From the NCBI GenBank assembly GCA_947561395.2, contig OX387185.1, positions 21,023,866-21,087,865 on the forward strand: a stretch of 64,000 nt of DNA, read 5' to 3'. This document shows positions 21,119-32,852 of this stretch, piece by piece. The DNA comes from Buxus sempervirens. Taxonomy: Eukaryota; Streptophyta; Magnoliopsida; Buxales; Buxaceae. Position numbers and translations under genes: made by a program. The notes beneath the pieces were generated by a model that did not search any database, was not told where the DNA came from, and was given only the letters and a program-made list of their open reading frames with translations. The first letter of the stretch is position 1. Each line of letters opens with the position of its first letter.

Positions 21119-23590
21119 TGTAACGCCCCGGATCCGTGTTGTTCATTAAAGATATAACACGTCTCACGGAGGTTAGGCAAGGATCGTTAATCAATTTATG
21201 ATCGCTGGATAATCATACATCTATAACCTGACAGAGTGCACATTTCCATTTATGCAAAATTGTAACATTTAAACTGAACTGAAATCATATGGTTCATCCC
21301 CAATTTACTTTAATACATCTCAATTAATTCAAAGTTCTCAAATTCGGAACAGATAACCTACAAGTCTAAGGAAGGTAATAGTAGTCTTCCTCCCTATATG
21401 CCTCAGCAGGATCTACCCCAGTAATCGCCTCACCACGAGTATCTGAAAAACAGAACAACAACATAGTGAGATACGAATATCTCAGCGAGTAGCACATGCA
21501 TGCAGAAATAGTTGATCACATTTTAAAACTATGCATCGACAACACTACAATACGTTTAAACAACCAACATCAACTTCCCAAGTTCAAATCAAACAAATCA
21601 CATCTCAGTTAAGTACAATAACACATCGATTGGTCAATGTCATGACTATCGTTTAGTTGATAAATTAAACATGCCAAGTAGACACTCCACACCTCCATGT
21701 ACACAGTTCCGGCCTACTCAGGGTTTCGGATACTCTGAAATGATGGCCTACTCAGGGTTTCGTCATCCAATGCAGGCCTACTCCCCGGGTTTCTGCATTG
21801 ACAACCAGGCCTACTCAGGGTTTCTGGCTGCTCTACACCGGTCGTGGCAACACACAAGGCCATGCAATTCCAACAACCAACAATAACATCACATTACTAA
21901 GCTTAAACATCTGGATCCAGGACAAGCTAGACCAAAACAGTAAACATCGTATAATCTCAATTTCAATATCAAAACAAAACCATTCATTCCACATCATGTA
22001 AAAACTCATCACAATTCATCACCTGTCCCTCTGGACCAAGCAGTACCTCAAGTACATTCAGTAATTTCTCATTTCCGTAACACAATTCATATGGAAGTAA
22101 AACTCAATGCATTCATACCAAGGAAATCCTTTCAATACATATAAAGTTTCCAACAAGCGAATCCAGAAATACAATAACTTCTCAATCAAAACAGTGTATA
22201 GAACAAGGAAAAGAAACTGGTAACTCTTACTAGTTTGGTGTCCGGCACAATACTCATAAGTAACCTAAACTCAACTTAAAAACTCATAAGATGTTCACTA
22301 ATTTTTCCTCTATTAATTTCATAGGCAAAATGGTTTCCCAGGTTCCTAACCAAGTGAATAGTGAAGTGGTTTAACCCCTAATTAATGCAAATACTCTTGG
22401 TCAAATCAGAAATTCCATTTCGGTAAGCAAAATAGGTCTGCCGCTCACTTACTGAGGTGGGCGCGAGGTGAGCGCCGGTCGGCGGTGAAGAAAAAGGGTA
22501 AAATCGACCTGCCGCTCACCCGACGCTAGGTGAGCGTGAGATGAGCGCGAGATGGGCGTGAGGTGGGCGCGAGATTCGCGCGAGATGGGCGCATCGTTTT
22601 CTACTTCCCGCGAGATGAGCACCAGCCGGGCGCGAGCTCGGCGGTAGGTCGTTGTTAACGGGGCGCCTACCTCTGAGGTGAGCGCGAGGTGAGCGGATAC
22701 CCCCTGTGGTTTTCATTTCTCTGTTATTTTGAGATCTACATGACTGGCCGGTTTGTGAACCTCTGTAATGGTTCTACTACACTCCTAATACTCCCAGAAA
22801 ACTTCCCAACCATATTTGGAATTAATCTAAACACTTTCATTTTCAAATATAAATTAAATCCGGAGACTCTGTTCATGTAAATTCCCGAAAACCAGAAAAA
22901 CCAGAAAACTCACACTATCACTTTATATATAACCCATGCATCAGAATAATCTCGAGAGAAACAGAAAACACAAATCCCAGTTGTAAATCAGTGCTACTCA
23001 CCTGAGTGCGCTTATTCCCGAATGGTAAAACCTCGGCCGATCACTTCTCCGGCCACGCACGCGAATGAAAGATCTACCGAAACTAATCTTCTCGAGCAGA
23101 GAGAAATAACCCAATGAACTTCAGCTCCAAAACCCTTCTTTTAGCACTTGCGATTTCTGGTTCTTCACGAACACAAACCCTAGTCGCCTCTCCAGCCGAA
23201 ATCGCAAGTTCTCCTGATGTCGAGACTTAACGAAAATGTTTCCTAAATTATGATAAGCGTATTTTCATAAACCCAACCCTACTTTCCATTTTAGTACACT
23301 TACTTGTTACATACGCGCTCGAATACTCTCCCATTTCCTTGATCCTATGCATGCTCACCCACCGAAGATACTACATGTTCAGCATCTATTCGCGTTAATA
23401 ATCACATAACTATACTTTAATAGTAACAATGATAATACTACGATTTTTCCGAAAAATGGCTATATAACGCCTGTACATACGAGTATGGGCTAAGCCCTCA
23501 AACCACAAAATAACCTGATAAACACAGTTTATACATCAGAATAAATAACTAAATAAATAAATAAATACTCACAAAATTCAGGGTCTTACA
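21119..23590 (-). mobile_element. Tekay 5' LTR (2472 bp)
   Basis: Same length as the 3' copy. It drives transcription on the minus strand, with its TATA box near 22921-22931. It is followed on the minus strand by the PBS at 21103-21114 and a 135-base leader before gag. The flanking ACCTC at 23591-23595 completes the target duplication. Confidence 0.95.
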
Positions 23591-23595
23591 ACCTC

Positions 23596-24467
23596 ATTAT
23601 GTCTGTATACCAAGGTTCCCCTTTTGGTATGCTCTTCTCAACACGAAAGTAGTAGACAGGAGAACGCCGCACCTCTATCTCCAACGGTTGTACCCAAGTG
23701 TCACCAATGATGGTTGCCATGGATGCCAGTGTTGCCAGGGCATCTGCAAACTGATTCCTGTTTCGTGGCATATAATCAAATGTCACACTTTTGAACTGTC
23801 CTTCCAATTCCTTAATCAGTTCCTGATATGGCACCAACTTTGGATCCTTAGTCCGCCAATCCCCCATTACTTGGTAGATGATTAGACAGGAATCACCATA
23901 AACTTTCAACTCTTGGATATTCACTTCAATTGCGGCTCGCAAGCCTAACACACATGCTTCGTATTCGGCCATGTTGTTAGTACAATCGAACAAGAGTTTT
24001 GCTGCTATTGGATGATGGATTCCTTCTGGGGAAATGATTACTGCTCCAATCCCTTTCCCATTGATGTTGACGGCCCCATCAAAGAACATTTGCCATCCGG
24101 TTTCCTTTTCTACTAACTCGACACACATAATTTCATCATCTGGCAGTCCGGTGAGAAGTGGTTGATAGTCGGGCACAGGGTGTTCTGCCAGGTGATCTGC
24201 CACTACCTGTCCCTTTATTGCCTTTCTTGTGGTGTAGACAATGTCATACTGAGATAAGATAACCTGCCACTTGGCTATCCTTCCAGTGGAGATTGGCTTT
24301 TCAAAAATGTACTTCAGGGGATCCGTATCTGAGATCAAAAGGACAGTATGACTGAGAAGATAATGCCGGAGCTTTTGAGCTGCCCATACCAATGTGCCAC
24401 AGGTCTTCTCAAGCAACGTGTATCTTACTTCATAATTGGTAAACTTCTTGCTCAGATAATAAATTGC
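23596..24467 (-). pseudogene. Element A RNase H C-part and second (archaeal-type) RNase H
   Basis: The first ~90 residues finish the ordinary RNase H (EKTCGTLVWAAQKLRHYLL, IKGQVVADHLAEHP). A second RNase H follows: MFFDGAVNINGKG (D), NMAEYEACVLGL (E), VYGDSCLII (D) and NQFADALATLAS (D), all catalytic residues present. This additional archaeal-type RNase H is the hallmark of the Tat lineage. The segment opens after a TAG at 24468-24470 and is cut at the DIMR residues by the Tekay insertion. It is thought to have taken over RNA removal from the degenerate first RNase H. Confidence 0.9.
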
Positions 24468-24815
24468 CTACTCCTTCCTTCCTGTATCATCATGCTGCCC
24501 TAAAACACATCCGGCCGCTGTTTCTGTGACTGACAAGTACATGATTAGCGGTCGTCCTGGTACAGGGGGGACCAAAGTCGGTGGACTCATCAAATAGGCC
24601 TTGATTTTGTCAAACGCTTCTTGGCAATCTTCATTCCAAACCACTGGGTTATCCTTCTTTAGCAATTTAAATATTGGTTCACACACGGGAGTCATCTGTG
24701 CTATGAACCGACTGATGTACTGTAATCTGCCAAGGAAACCTCTTACTTCTTTCTCTGTGGATGGGGGAGGCATTTCCAGAATTGCCTTCACTTTGACGCG
24801 GTCAACCTCAATTCC
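24468..24815 (-). pseudogene. Element A RT thumb / connection and first RNase H start
   Basis: In frame with RT but bounded by TGA (24816-24818) and TAG (24468-24470). It shows the connection-domain motifs EKEVRGFLGRLQYISRFIA and EDCQEAFDKIK. The RNase H start, MYLSVTETAAGCVLGQHD, has Ser where the ordinary enzyme has the catalytic Asp. Element B shows the same Ser, so this is a lineage trait and not local decay. Confidence 0.88.
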
Positions 24816-26765
24816 TCATTTCCCTACGATGAATCCAAGCAGTTTCCCTGAGGTAACATCGAACACACACTTATTCGGGTTCAACCTGAGCTTGCATTCC
24901 CTGAGCTTGTCAAACACCTTTCCAAGGTTCACCAAATGATTTTCCTCTTCTTTTGACTTTGCAATCATATTGTCCACGTATACTTCCATTTCTTTGTGTA
25001 TCAGGTCATGGAATAGCAAAGTCATTGCTCGTTGGTATGTGGCGCCTGCATTCTTCAACCCAAATGGCATTACTTTGTAGCAGTATGTGCCCCAGTGCGT
25101 GATGAAGGAAGTCTTCTCCATGTCTTCAGGTGCCATTCGTATCTGATTATACCCGGAGAATACATCCATAAAGGAGAACATGGAATGAGTTGCAGTATTA
25201 TCAACCAGTATATCAATGTGTGGCAGCGGAAAGTCATCTTTTGGGCTTGCCTTGTTCAGATCCCTGTAGTCAACACACATCCTGACCCTTCCATCTTTCT
25301 TGGGGACTGGCACAATGTTTGCTAACCAATCTGGGTAATCTGTAACTTTCAAGAACCCAGCTTTTAACTGCTTGGTGACCTCTTCTTTGATCTTAAGGGC
25401 CCATTCTGGTTTCATGCGTCTGAGCTTTTGCTTCACAGGTGTGGCCTCAGACTTTATTGGTAACCGATGCACAACTAAATCCATGTCTAACCCAGGCATA
25501 TCCTCGTATGACCATGCAAACACATCAGTGTAAGATTTTAGAAAATCAGTTATCTGTGTTTTCTGTAATAATGTCAACTTTTTACCAACTTGAAGAATCT
25601 TTGGATGTGCTGCTTCACCTATGTTAATAGGTTCAATTTCCTCAATGTTAGCCTGGAGACCCTTTTCATGTCTGTCCAAGGCAAATTGGATTTCAGGTGG
25701 GGTCTCCCATGATTCATCATTATCCTCATGTTCAAAAGAATCATTGGGGATAATTTCTGAATCATTGGGTTGTGATGAGTAAGTGTCGCTATCTGATTCA
25801 TGCTCGACACTTTGGATTTCTTTTTGTTCTTTTTGACCTTTTTGTTTTTGTTTGATTTTGGCAGCCTGATTATCTATCTCGTGCTCCGAATTTTTCGGGT
25901 GTGCGTCGAGATTGATATTAAGGTTGTGATTTTGAGTTTGCTTATTTGCAGGATTATTCACAGAAGCAGAAAAATAATCAAAAGACTTCACGCATTTATT
26001 AAAAAGTGCAGCAATATCTACAGGGGGAATTTCAAAAGTGGAAGAAACTCCCTGTGGTAGTTCGGCTTTGCGAGTGGCAAGTGGCGTCGAACTCCAGTTC
26101 TGCAATGCGTGCTTGTCCTTGGTTACAGCGGTCACCGCATTCACCTTCCCGGTTTGTATCATGCTGATGCTGCTGTCAGAAGAGATGCAGATAGGGTCAT
26201 CAGCTGTGCCCTTCTTTGGTTGATTCTGACTTGAATCTTCTGAGGATACACTGATCCATACCCCACGGTAGATGACTATCCCTGGTACCCGAATAGTGAC
26301 TTCGTTGGGTGGTTCCACCTTAGGCAATGCCTTGGTTACATATTTTCTTGATGATTCATCCCTTCTACTGGAAGAATGTTCGTCAGGGGCCCAATTACCA
26401 TAAGTTTCATGATAAGCCAGCTCAGTAGGCAGTCCTAGTACTTGGGGCATGTTCTGGAACATCTGACCCAGACCATCCCTGGTACTTGGGTGTATAATGC
26501 AGATGGAAGGTGGGGGAGACCATTGCCTCGGAGTGGGTTCTCCTGAACTGTCTTGGCTTTCCATCATGTAGATGTACTGAGCTGGCTCTTCTTCTTCAGT
26601 CTCAGTTGGCGGTGCCTCGACATCCTCTGATGGGTAGGTAAATGCTTCTTCTGGGATAACTGGTTTTTCAGTGTCAACTGACTGCCAAGAGAATAGAGTA
26701 GACAGTTCTTCCATCAATCCACTGAGAGCTTCTGAGTTTTCTTCTGTAACTGTTTCTTGGGGCAA
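24816..26765 (-). pseudogene. Element A reverse transcriptase with N-terminal linker
   Basis: Open for 649 codons. The N-terminal ~370 residues are an acidic, low-complexity linker. RT then follows with KAGFLKVTDYPDWLANIVPV, VRMCVDYRDLNKASPKDDFP, catalytic D in FSFMDVFSGYNQ, and MPFGLKNAGATYQ. The second catalytic motif reads YVDN (D598, N599; AAT at 24969-24971) instead of the YVDD expected for Tat. That one change should abolish polymerase activity. The frame ends at TGA 24816-24818, in mid-domain. Confidence 0.92.
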
Positions 26766-26867
26766 GGGAGGTTCGTCCCATAACCTTTGCAGATAATTAG
26801 CTTCCGCTTACTCCGCTGGATCATTGAATTCATCGCCCTATCCCTGGGGGACTATGTTCTGAATGGC

Positions 26868-27341
26868 CTATGCAGATTCCCTCTCCATATTGGTAAAGTG
26901 ATGGTATAACTGGCCATGTACACAGATGGGCCAATTTGGGTCCCTTCCTTCTACTCGTGCCCTCTTCCGTTCAGCTTTCATGCCAAATAACCTGGCATAG
27001 TTTTCAGGTTCAGGAACAAACCCCAATCCAAAGCCCACAGATTTGTCACATGGCTGGATTGCAGACTTGATGCCTTGCTTGTATTTGCCCAAACCATCTC
27101 CTACTCGGAGGCCCCAGTCGGCGCATTCCGCAGCACCGAACATGTTTTTCCTTTTCCTTCTGCGGGACAAGTCTGATTGCAGAGGAGTAGGAATGCGGTT
27201 TACTTGCACCATTTCAATGGCTTGAAAGTTCAGGGAAGTAGGCAGCTCATAATCAATTACAAGTACCCCTCCTTGTTCAAATTCTCTGTGATTTTCTGCA
27301 TGCACCGTGATCAATTGATTTCCCGAGATAAATCGGATCAT
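26868..27341 (-). pseudogene. Element A protease-RT linker with G-patch-like segment
   Basis: 157 codons between protease and RT. The residues GLRVGDGLGKYKQGI form a glycine-rich stretch like the G-patch often found after the protease in Tat elements, followed by a basic region (AERKRARVEGRDPNW). It is out of frame with the protease and separated from RT by stops (26766-26867), showing frameshift decay. Its exact role is unknown. Confidence 0.65.
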
Positions 27342-27424
27342 TCGATGTAAGGTAGATGGTACTGCCCCTACTTGATGTAATCAAGGTCTTCCAATCAGCA
27401 AATTAAAGGAGGCATTGATGTCCA

Positions 27425-27886
27425 TCAACTCAAAGGTGATGAAGAAGGCCCTTTCAGCAATTGTAACTTCCAGAGTAACTTCCCCGAGGGAATCCTTCTT
27501 GGCATTGTCAAACCGCGGACATTATTGGAGCTAGGCTTGATCAAATCAGCGTTCAGCTGCAGACTGTGGAAGGTCCTGACTGGACAGATATTCAGAGCTG
27601 ACCCGTTATCGATCATGACCCGTCTCACTATTAAGTCGGAACATCTTACAATGATAAACAGAGGCTCTGTGTGATTATGACCTTCAGGGGGCAAGTCTGC
27701 TGAGGAAAAGGAGATTGCTTCTGGCGTAGCAATTATAGACATCACTGTCTCTAGCTGCTCAGGCCTAATGTCGTCAGACACATGAGTATCACCCAGTATC
27801 TTCATAAGTACGTCTTTATGTTTGTCTGAATCCAATAAGAGACGCATAATGGATATCTGGGCTGGTGTCTTATTCAACTGCTGCAC
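27425..27886 (-). pseudogene. Element A protease region
   Basis: Contains the protease active-site segment VMIDNGSALNICP (DNGS, the Tat form of the retroviral DTG/DSG) near residue 95. It is preceded by the helical segment TPAQISIMRLLLDSDKHKDVL, which is shared with element B's protease ORF. The frame leaves the conserved sequence after about residue 125, so the flap and the GRPWIH segment fall in other frames (27340-27425). The enzyme would process Gag-Pol. Confidence 0.85.
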
Positions 27887-28463
27887 TAGATCATACTCCG
27901 GATTGAAGGCACTATAGTGGAGTTTTTCAATCTCTTCTTCTGGGGCCTTCCCTTTCTTCTTATGGGTCTATGGCAATTCAGTAGCCACATCCTTCCCTTT
28001 CTCTTTCCTTGTTCTTTCTTCATTAGTCTCTCCCTCTGGTGCAGGTGGAGGGTTAGGGTTTCTGTATCGACCAGAACGGGTGATCCGATCGACTTCTCTT
28101 TCAGTGGAAGTGATGGTGGAATCATGGTACATGGGTAGGAATTGGTAAGGTGGAGGCACAGTGGCGTAGGTTGGTTCAAGGTGAAGTTGATGTAAATTGA
28201 GGGTAGGTGGTTCCAGTAGGGAAGTCCACAGGCTCATTGAATGGGTTCATCATGTCGAAGATGTTCAGTGGGGGTGAGTTTGGGACAGGTGGAGGATAGA
28301 AAGGCTCTGGTTCGGGAAAGTTGAAATGCACCAGAGGGAACCCCATGAAGGTTTCTTCATTCTCCTCTTCATTAATGACATGTATCTGTTAATAGATTGC
28401 CCCTTCTTGGAGATGAATCCTGACGACTTGCCCCGGTTGTCCCATCAGTAAGGACGGGTCAAC
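27887..28463 (-). pseudogene. Element A degenerate gag-protease linker
   Basis: The stretch between Gag and protease has several stops and frame changes. Short homologous pieces remain in different frames (a Pro-rich segment, then a Lys/Arg/Glu-rich segment). No domain is recognisable apart from low-complexity proline and charged runs. Confidence 0.55.
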
Positions 28464-29996
28464 CTATAGTTCACCGCCTTGATTACTGGTGACCTGATGT
28501 ACTGTTCCGCTGCCAGAAGCCTTATTATGGTATGGGAGGGGGTTAGTGGTTGTACCAGTAGGAGGAGTAGGTGCTGCTGGTGCTGGGGGATCTACAGAGA
28601 TCTTCTTACTGTCTATAAGATCCTGTATGTCATGCCTCAAATCCCAGCATCGATTTGTTGAATGCCCGGGAGCTCCAGAATGATACTCGCATCTCTCTAC
28701 TGTATTATAACTTCGTGAGTTGATCATTCTGGGGTTGGGAGGCTTGATTTGAAGGTACCCCTTTTTCAGCAGTGTCGCCAACAACTCTGCAGGTGCATAA
28801 GGTAACGGGGTGAACACCCTCTTCATCCTTGCCTCTGCTTCTTCTCTCATCTTCTTCAGAGGTTGCCCCTGACTTTCATTCCTCTGGGCAATGTGATAAG
28901 GCTGTGCTGGCTGTACATAATTAACCGCCTGAGTTTCCTGTCTCCTGGGCTCTTGCCCCTGATTTCTACTACTCTGTCCCACTGCTGCCCTTCTCTGTAT
29001 AGGGCCCTGGCCACTGCCATCTATCTTTCTAGCCCTGACTGCATCTTCAATTCTGTCTGCCGTCAGAATCAGGTCATTAAAATTGGAAGTACTTTGCCCC
29101 AGTAGTAGGGAAAAGAATGGCTGTCCAAGTGATGCAATGAACAAGGAGGTCATCTCCTGTTCAAGTAGTGGGGGTTGGACTAAAGTCGCCAATTCTTTCC
29201 ATCTCTTGGCATATTCTCGTACTAACTCTTGATTCTTCTTGGAGAGCCTTTGTAACTCTGCCCTGGTCTGAACTATTTGACTGTTCAATCGGTATTGCTG
29301 GATGAATTTGCCAGCTAAATCATTCCAACTCTTGATCTTAGTCTTATCCAAACCCAAAAACCAGTTGTATGCTGCTCCTGTCAGCGATCTCTGAAAGAAC
29401 TGTATCATGATTTTTTCATCTTTGGCATATTGACACATATCTCCAGAGTATGACCTTAGATGGTTTAACGGGCACCCGGTGCCATCAAACTGATGCAAGT
29501 CAGGGCACTTGAATTTTGGTGGAAGTTGAACATCAGAGAAGAAGCAGAGGCTGTCTAAAGTAGCCTCCATGGGGACCGCACTGGGTCGTAGGCTTTTCAG
29601 TTCTTCACGCAAGGCATCTACCTCTGCCTTAGTGGCTGCCATCTTTTCATCAAACTGGGCCTGCTATGTTCTATACCAATCTTCCTCTTCTTGCCCCAGT
29701 TGGGCAGGTGCAATAATCTGTGGAAGAGGTACTGCTTGAGGAGGTGGAGGTGGTACCAACGGAGCTGGGAACGCAGGGTAGGGTGGTGGAGCATCTGCCT
29801 GTGGCGGAGCAATTGGTTGCTGCAGGGTCACTGGTGCAGCTGGGGGAGCCATCCTGAGTTCTCTTAATTCTGCCATTAACTCTTGAATAATAGTCCCCAT
29901 GCTATCAATCCTCTGTTGTAGATCAGTCACTGTTTGTGTCTGGCTGGACTCTGCCTGATCCTGTCCTGACGAGGTCTGTTCCCTTGGCTGCTCCAT
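28464..29996 (-). pseudogene. Element A Gag, one nonsense codon
   Basis: ATG at 29996. The first 110 codons are a Gln/Pro-rich region with a coiled-coil-like heptad stretch, up to an in-frame TAG at 29664-29666. The rest (to 28464) is in the same frame. Gag core motifs are FQRSLTGAAYNWFLGLDKTKIKSW, FIQQYRLNSQ, VREYAKRWKELA and EQEMTSLFIASL. Near the C-terminus is a single zinc-binding segment, CEYHSGAPGHSTNRCWDL (C-X2-H-X4-GH-X4-C type). Gag builds the particle and packages element RNA. The order matches element B's gag at 47689-49721. Confidence 0.92.
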
Positions 29997-30149
29997 CTAA
30001 AGTCTTTTTCTGGATCTTAACAGGTATGGGCTTCGAGAAGCAATTTTGGTACCTGGGAAAGGCAACCGGCGGATATTAGTGTAACTTATATGCATGATTA
30101 TTGATGTATTTTAACTGTAAAGAAGGATCAAGGATTAATTTATTTGAAG

Positions 30150-30435
30150 TGTTTTGAAAATGATAGGGACTCCTGAGCTTGATCTATTTTAGCCGAACGG
30201 TTGGGGGAGAGAACCCAGTTTAGACTGGTCTGTTTTAGCCAAACGGCTGGGAAAGGGAACCCGAAATTGATCTGTTTTAACCAAACGGTCCGGTTTAGAC
30301 TGGTCTGTTTTAGCCAAACGGCTGGGAAAGGGAACCCTAAGCTGATCTGTTTCAACCAAACGGTTGGGAGAGAGAACCCGGTTTAGACTGGTCTGTTTTA
30401 GCCAAACGGCTGGGAAAGGGAACCCGGTTTAAAAG
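30150..30435 (-). repeat. Minisatellite in element A leader (TTTAGCCAAACGGCTGGGAAAGGG)
   Basis: About seven copies of a 33-46-bp unit built on TGTTTTAGCCAAACGGYTGGGA. They alternate between two variants, which gives a 75-bp higher-order period between like copies (for example 30227/30302 and 30269/30344). The open frames here are by-products of the repeat. Confidence 0.85.
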
Positions 30436-30439
30436 GTTG

Positions 30440-31010
30440 GTTTGAGCTCAGTATCACGAGGTTGGACTATGTTAAGTCTCCGCAGGGGATGAGCTAAACA
30501 GCAACATCCAGGTGTAACTTAACCAATTTTCAGTTTAATCTCTGATGGTTTTAGCACCTAACTTCGGCTAGTAGTTCCCGGACGTGTCTTAGCTAATCGT
30601 TGGTTTAACCACCATTGACCTTGACGCCTCACAACGGGGAAGGCTATGCCAGGACGATCTTCCGCCAATTTTCTGGTTTAATTACCAGTGGCTTCAGTGC
30701 CCCAAGAGTTTGGCTAGGGATACCCGAGCGTACCTTAGTCGTTAGCTTAATTGCTTGACCTTGGTGCCACACAACGGGGTATGCTATGCCAGGACGATCC
30801 TCTGCCAATTTTCTAGTTTAATTACCAGTAGCATCAGTGCCCCAAGAGTTCGGCTAGGGATACCCGAGCGTACCTTAGTCGTTAGCTTAATTGCTTGACT
30901 TTGGTGCCGCACAACGGGGTGTCCTATGCTAGGACGATCCTCTGCCAATTTTCTGGTTTAATTACCAGTGGCATCAGTGCCCCATAGGCTGACCGTGTGA
31001 TCTTTTTAAA
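30440..31010 (-). repeat. 140-bp tandem repeat in element A leader
   Basis: ACAACGGGG landmarks at 30631, 30771 and 30911 give an exact 140-bp period. The units contain GCCAGGACGATC, CCAATTTTCTGGTTTAATTACCAG and TACCCGAGCGTACCTTAGTCG. Just under three full copies, plus a degenerate one upstream. Confidence 0.85.
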
Positions 31011-31029
31011 TCAGACGGGTGTGATCTGA

Positions 31030-31510
31030 GCTCAAGGGATTGGGTGTTCTTTATTCAGAACCCTGGGGTTTTAAGACTTAAACTTGAAAGTTTGAGAGTT
31101 GACAAGGATGGGGTGTTCTTTACTCAGAACCCCTTGGGCAACTTTTTTATTCAGATTGCCTGAAAGTTTTAGAGTTGATAAGGATGGGGTGTTCTTTACT
31201 CAGAACCCCTTGGGTTTAAGAATTCTCTTGGCAAGTTCTTTATCCTGAAAGTTTTAAAGTTGGTAAAAAAAATGGGGTGTTCTTTATTTAGAACCCTTTA
31301 GTTTGAAGATTCAAACAATTTGGCGAGTTCTTTACTCAGATCGCCTGAAAATTTTGAATTGGGTGTTCTTTATTCAGAACCCTTTAAGACTTAAATTTGA
31401 AATTGAAGGTTTGAAAGTTGGGTAGGAATTGGGTGTTCTTTATTCAGAACCCATGGGCTTAAAGAAAAAAAATTTGGCGAGTTCCTCATTCAGATTGCCT
31501 GAAAGTTTTG
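31030..31510 (-). repeat. GGGTGTTCTTTATTCAGAACCC repeats in element A leader
   Basis: The palindromic core GGGTGTTCTTTAYTCAGAACCC recurs about six times between 31045 and 31452 at 64-90-bp spacing, mixed with GGCGAGTTCTTTACTCAGATYGCC variants. Each core can fold into a hairpin (GGGTTCTGA/TCAGAACCC-like arms). Confidence 0.8.
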
Positions 31511-31670
31511 GAGTTGATGGATTGGGGCCAGATTGTTTGAAAAAGGAATTTGAGGATGTCTTAATTGATTTTATTAAATCTAGCACAAAATTCTTCATGG
31601 AAAAAGAAGTACAGTGCCAAAATTTAGAACAAACAATTACATGATTAAAAAAAACAAACAAACCTAGAGT

Positions 31671-32847
31671 CTAGCTAGGTTGGTCATCATCATAATGAGA
31701 GGACACGTCTCGCCTTTTCAAGGCGCACAGAAGTTTATTCCGCAGACGTCGGTCCTCTTTTGCGCGTCTGCGCATGGTGTCAAGCTGCTGTTGAAGGGCC
31801 TCATTGGCCTGCTTGTTTTTACGCTCGGAATCCACGTATGCACGGTGGATTCGAGAATGAGATTCTCACAATTCGGCCACCCTATCCCTGTATGTGTCAG
31901 GGGGCGGAATTGGGATATCGTCAGAGGTGACAATATGGATAGGAGGTGGGCTGTCTAGGCCAGCTTTTCGAGCAATCCATTGTTCGTAATTACGAACGTC
32001 GGATGCAGTGAAAATGTCCTCTTGGAGTATGTGCACGTGTTGCCATTCCTTCATCAATTTTTTATTCAATTCCCATGTAAGTGGGCCAGTTAATCCTTCC
32101 GCCTCATCCTTGATTGGTATTCCCTGAGACTTCCCAAACTGTCTCAGAATTCGAACCGGATAGTATGGCATAGCATGAGTCAAGCCTATCAAGGCTAGGC
32201 AATGTCTTTTCCTGAAAGCTATGATGGGGGTATATGTCTGGTCAAATGTGCCCCCCCATCTTATATCCGTTTCTCCTTTCAGTTAGAGAAAGTGGTCAAA
32301 CCAGTCCTCTCTGGAGGGTAAGTCTGGTCTAATCTCTCTTCGGGCCATCAATGTGACATTGTCACGGATGTACCCATAACGTGGGCTGACAGGTTCAGCA
32401 ACCATCAGGTGATCTTGGAGCCAAATGTGTAGGAGAGGAGCGCATCCCTGAAACCTCCTAGTTCCGTTCTTGATCATGGTCAAGACATGATATAGCTGAG
32501 CAAGGATCAGTGGCGCAATCCGGAATTTCACTTAGAGTTGGTCCACAATTTCCATGAGGGCCAAATTAATGGTGTCTCCCCCAGTAGGAAAGAAGAGCTG
32601 TGACAGAACCACGAGGGTGAAGGTGTCCCACCAAACACGGGGTCTTTCCTGCTTTTTATCCCTTATCTTTTCAGCAAGGAAGGTTTTGGAGACTCGCGTG
32701 AATGCTTGGTCACCTCCTAAAGTCTGGAATTCTCCTCTGGGTAGGCCAAAGAAAGTACAAGCTTCATTCTTGTAACTATCTTTGAGGTTTGGCCTAGCTG
32801 GTTCACCATGGTCACGAAATCGGAGGAATAGTTCGAACTCCTCAATT
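31671..32847 (-). pseudogene. Element A ORF1 (DUF7745-like), main part
   Basis: Sense ORF between primer site and gag, continuing from 36356. One frame from 32847 to a TAG at 31671-31673, with in-frame stops near 32533, 32283 and 31866. Family features are TIEEFELFLRFRD, TFTLVVLSQLFFPTGGD, PLILAQLYHVL, GCAPLLHIWLQDHL, YYPVRILRQFGKSQGI, MKEWQHVHILQEDIF and a charged C-terminal coiled-coil-like stretch. It aligns along its length with the plus-strand gene at 40312-41595. There is no intron where that gene has one (GCAPLLH-IWLQDHL is continuous). The function is unknown. The 5' end is separated by the solo LTR. Confidence 0.85.
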
Positions 32848-32852
32848 GTGGG

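Larger units (their letters stand above)
13779..23590 (-). mobile_element. Tekay/Del chromovirus, complete with two LTRs
   Basis: LTRs of exactly 2472 bp each (13779-16250 and 21119-23590), differing at about 13 positions by eye. Target duplication ACCTC at 13774-13778 and 23591-23595. The PBS fits tRNA-iMet (21103-21114) and the PPT is at 16251-16262. One long gag-pol frame (20982 to 16291, all pieces in the same frame) is broken by three TAG codons at 19507, 18145 and 17236. The order gag, PR, RT, RNase H, IN, chromodomain and the chromodomain sequence place it in the Tekay (Del) lineage. It sits inside element A's pol, between the second RNase H and integrase. Confidence 0.96.

Noticed and set aside
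30201-31010. Regularly spaced short repeats as a CRISPR array
   Set aside because: The spacers are themselves repeated, the period units are whole minisatellites, and the setting is a plant retrotransposon leader.
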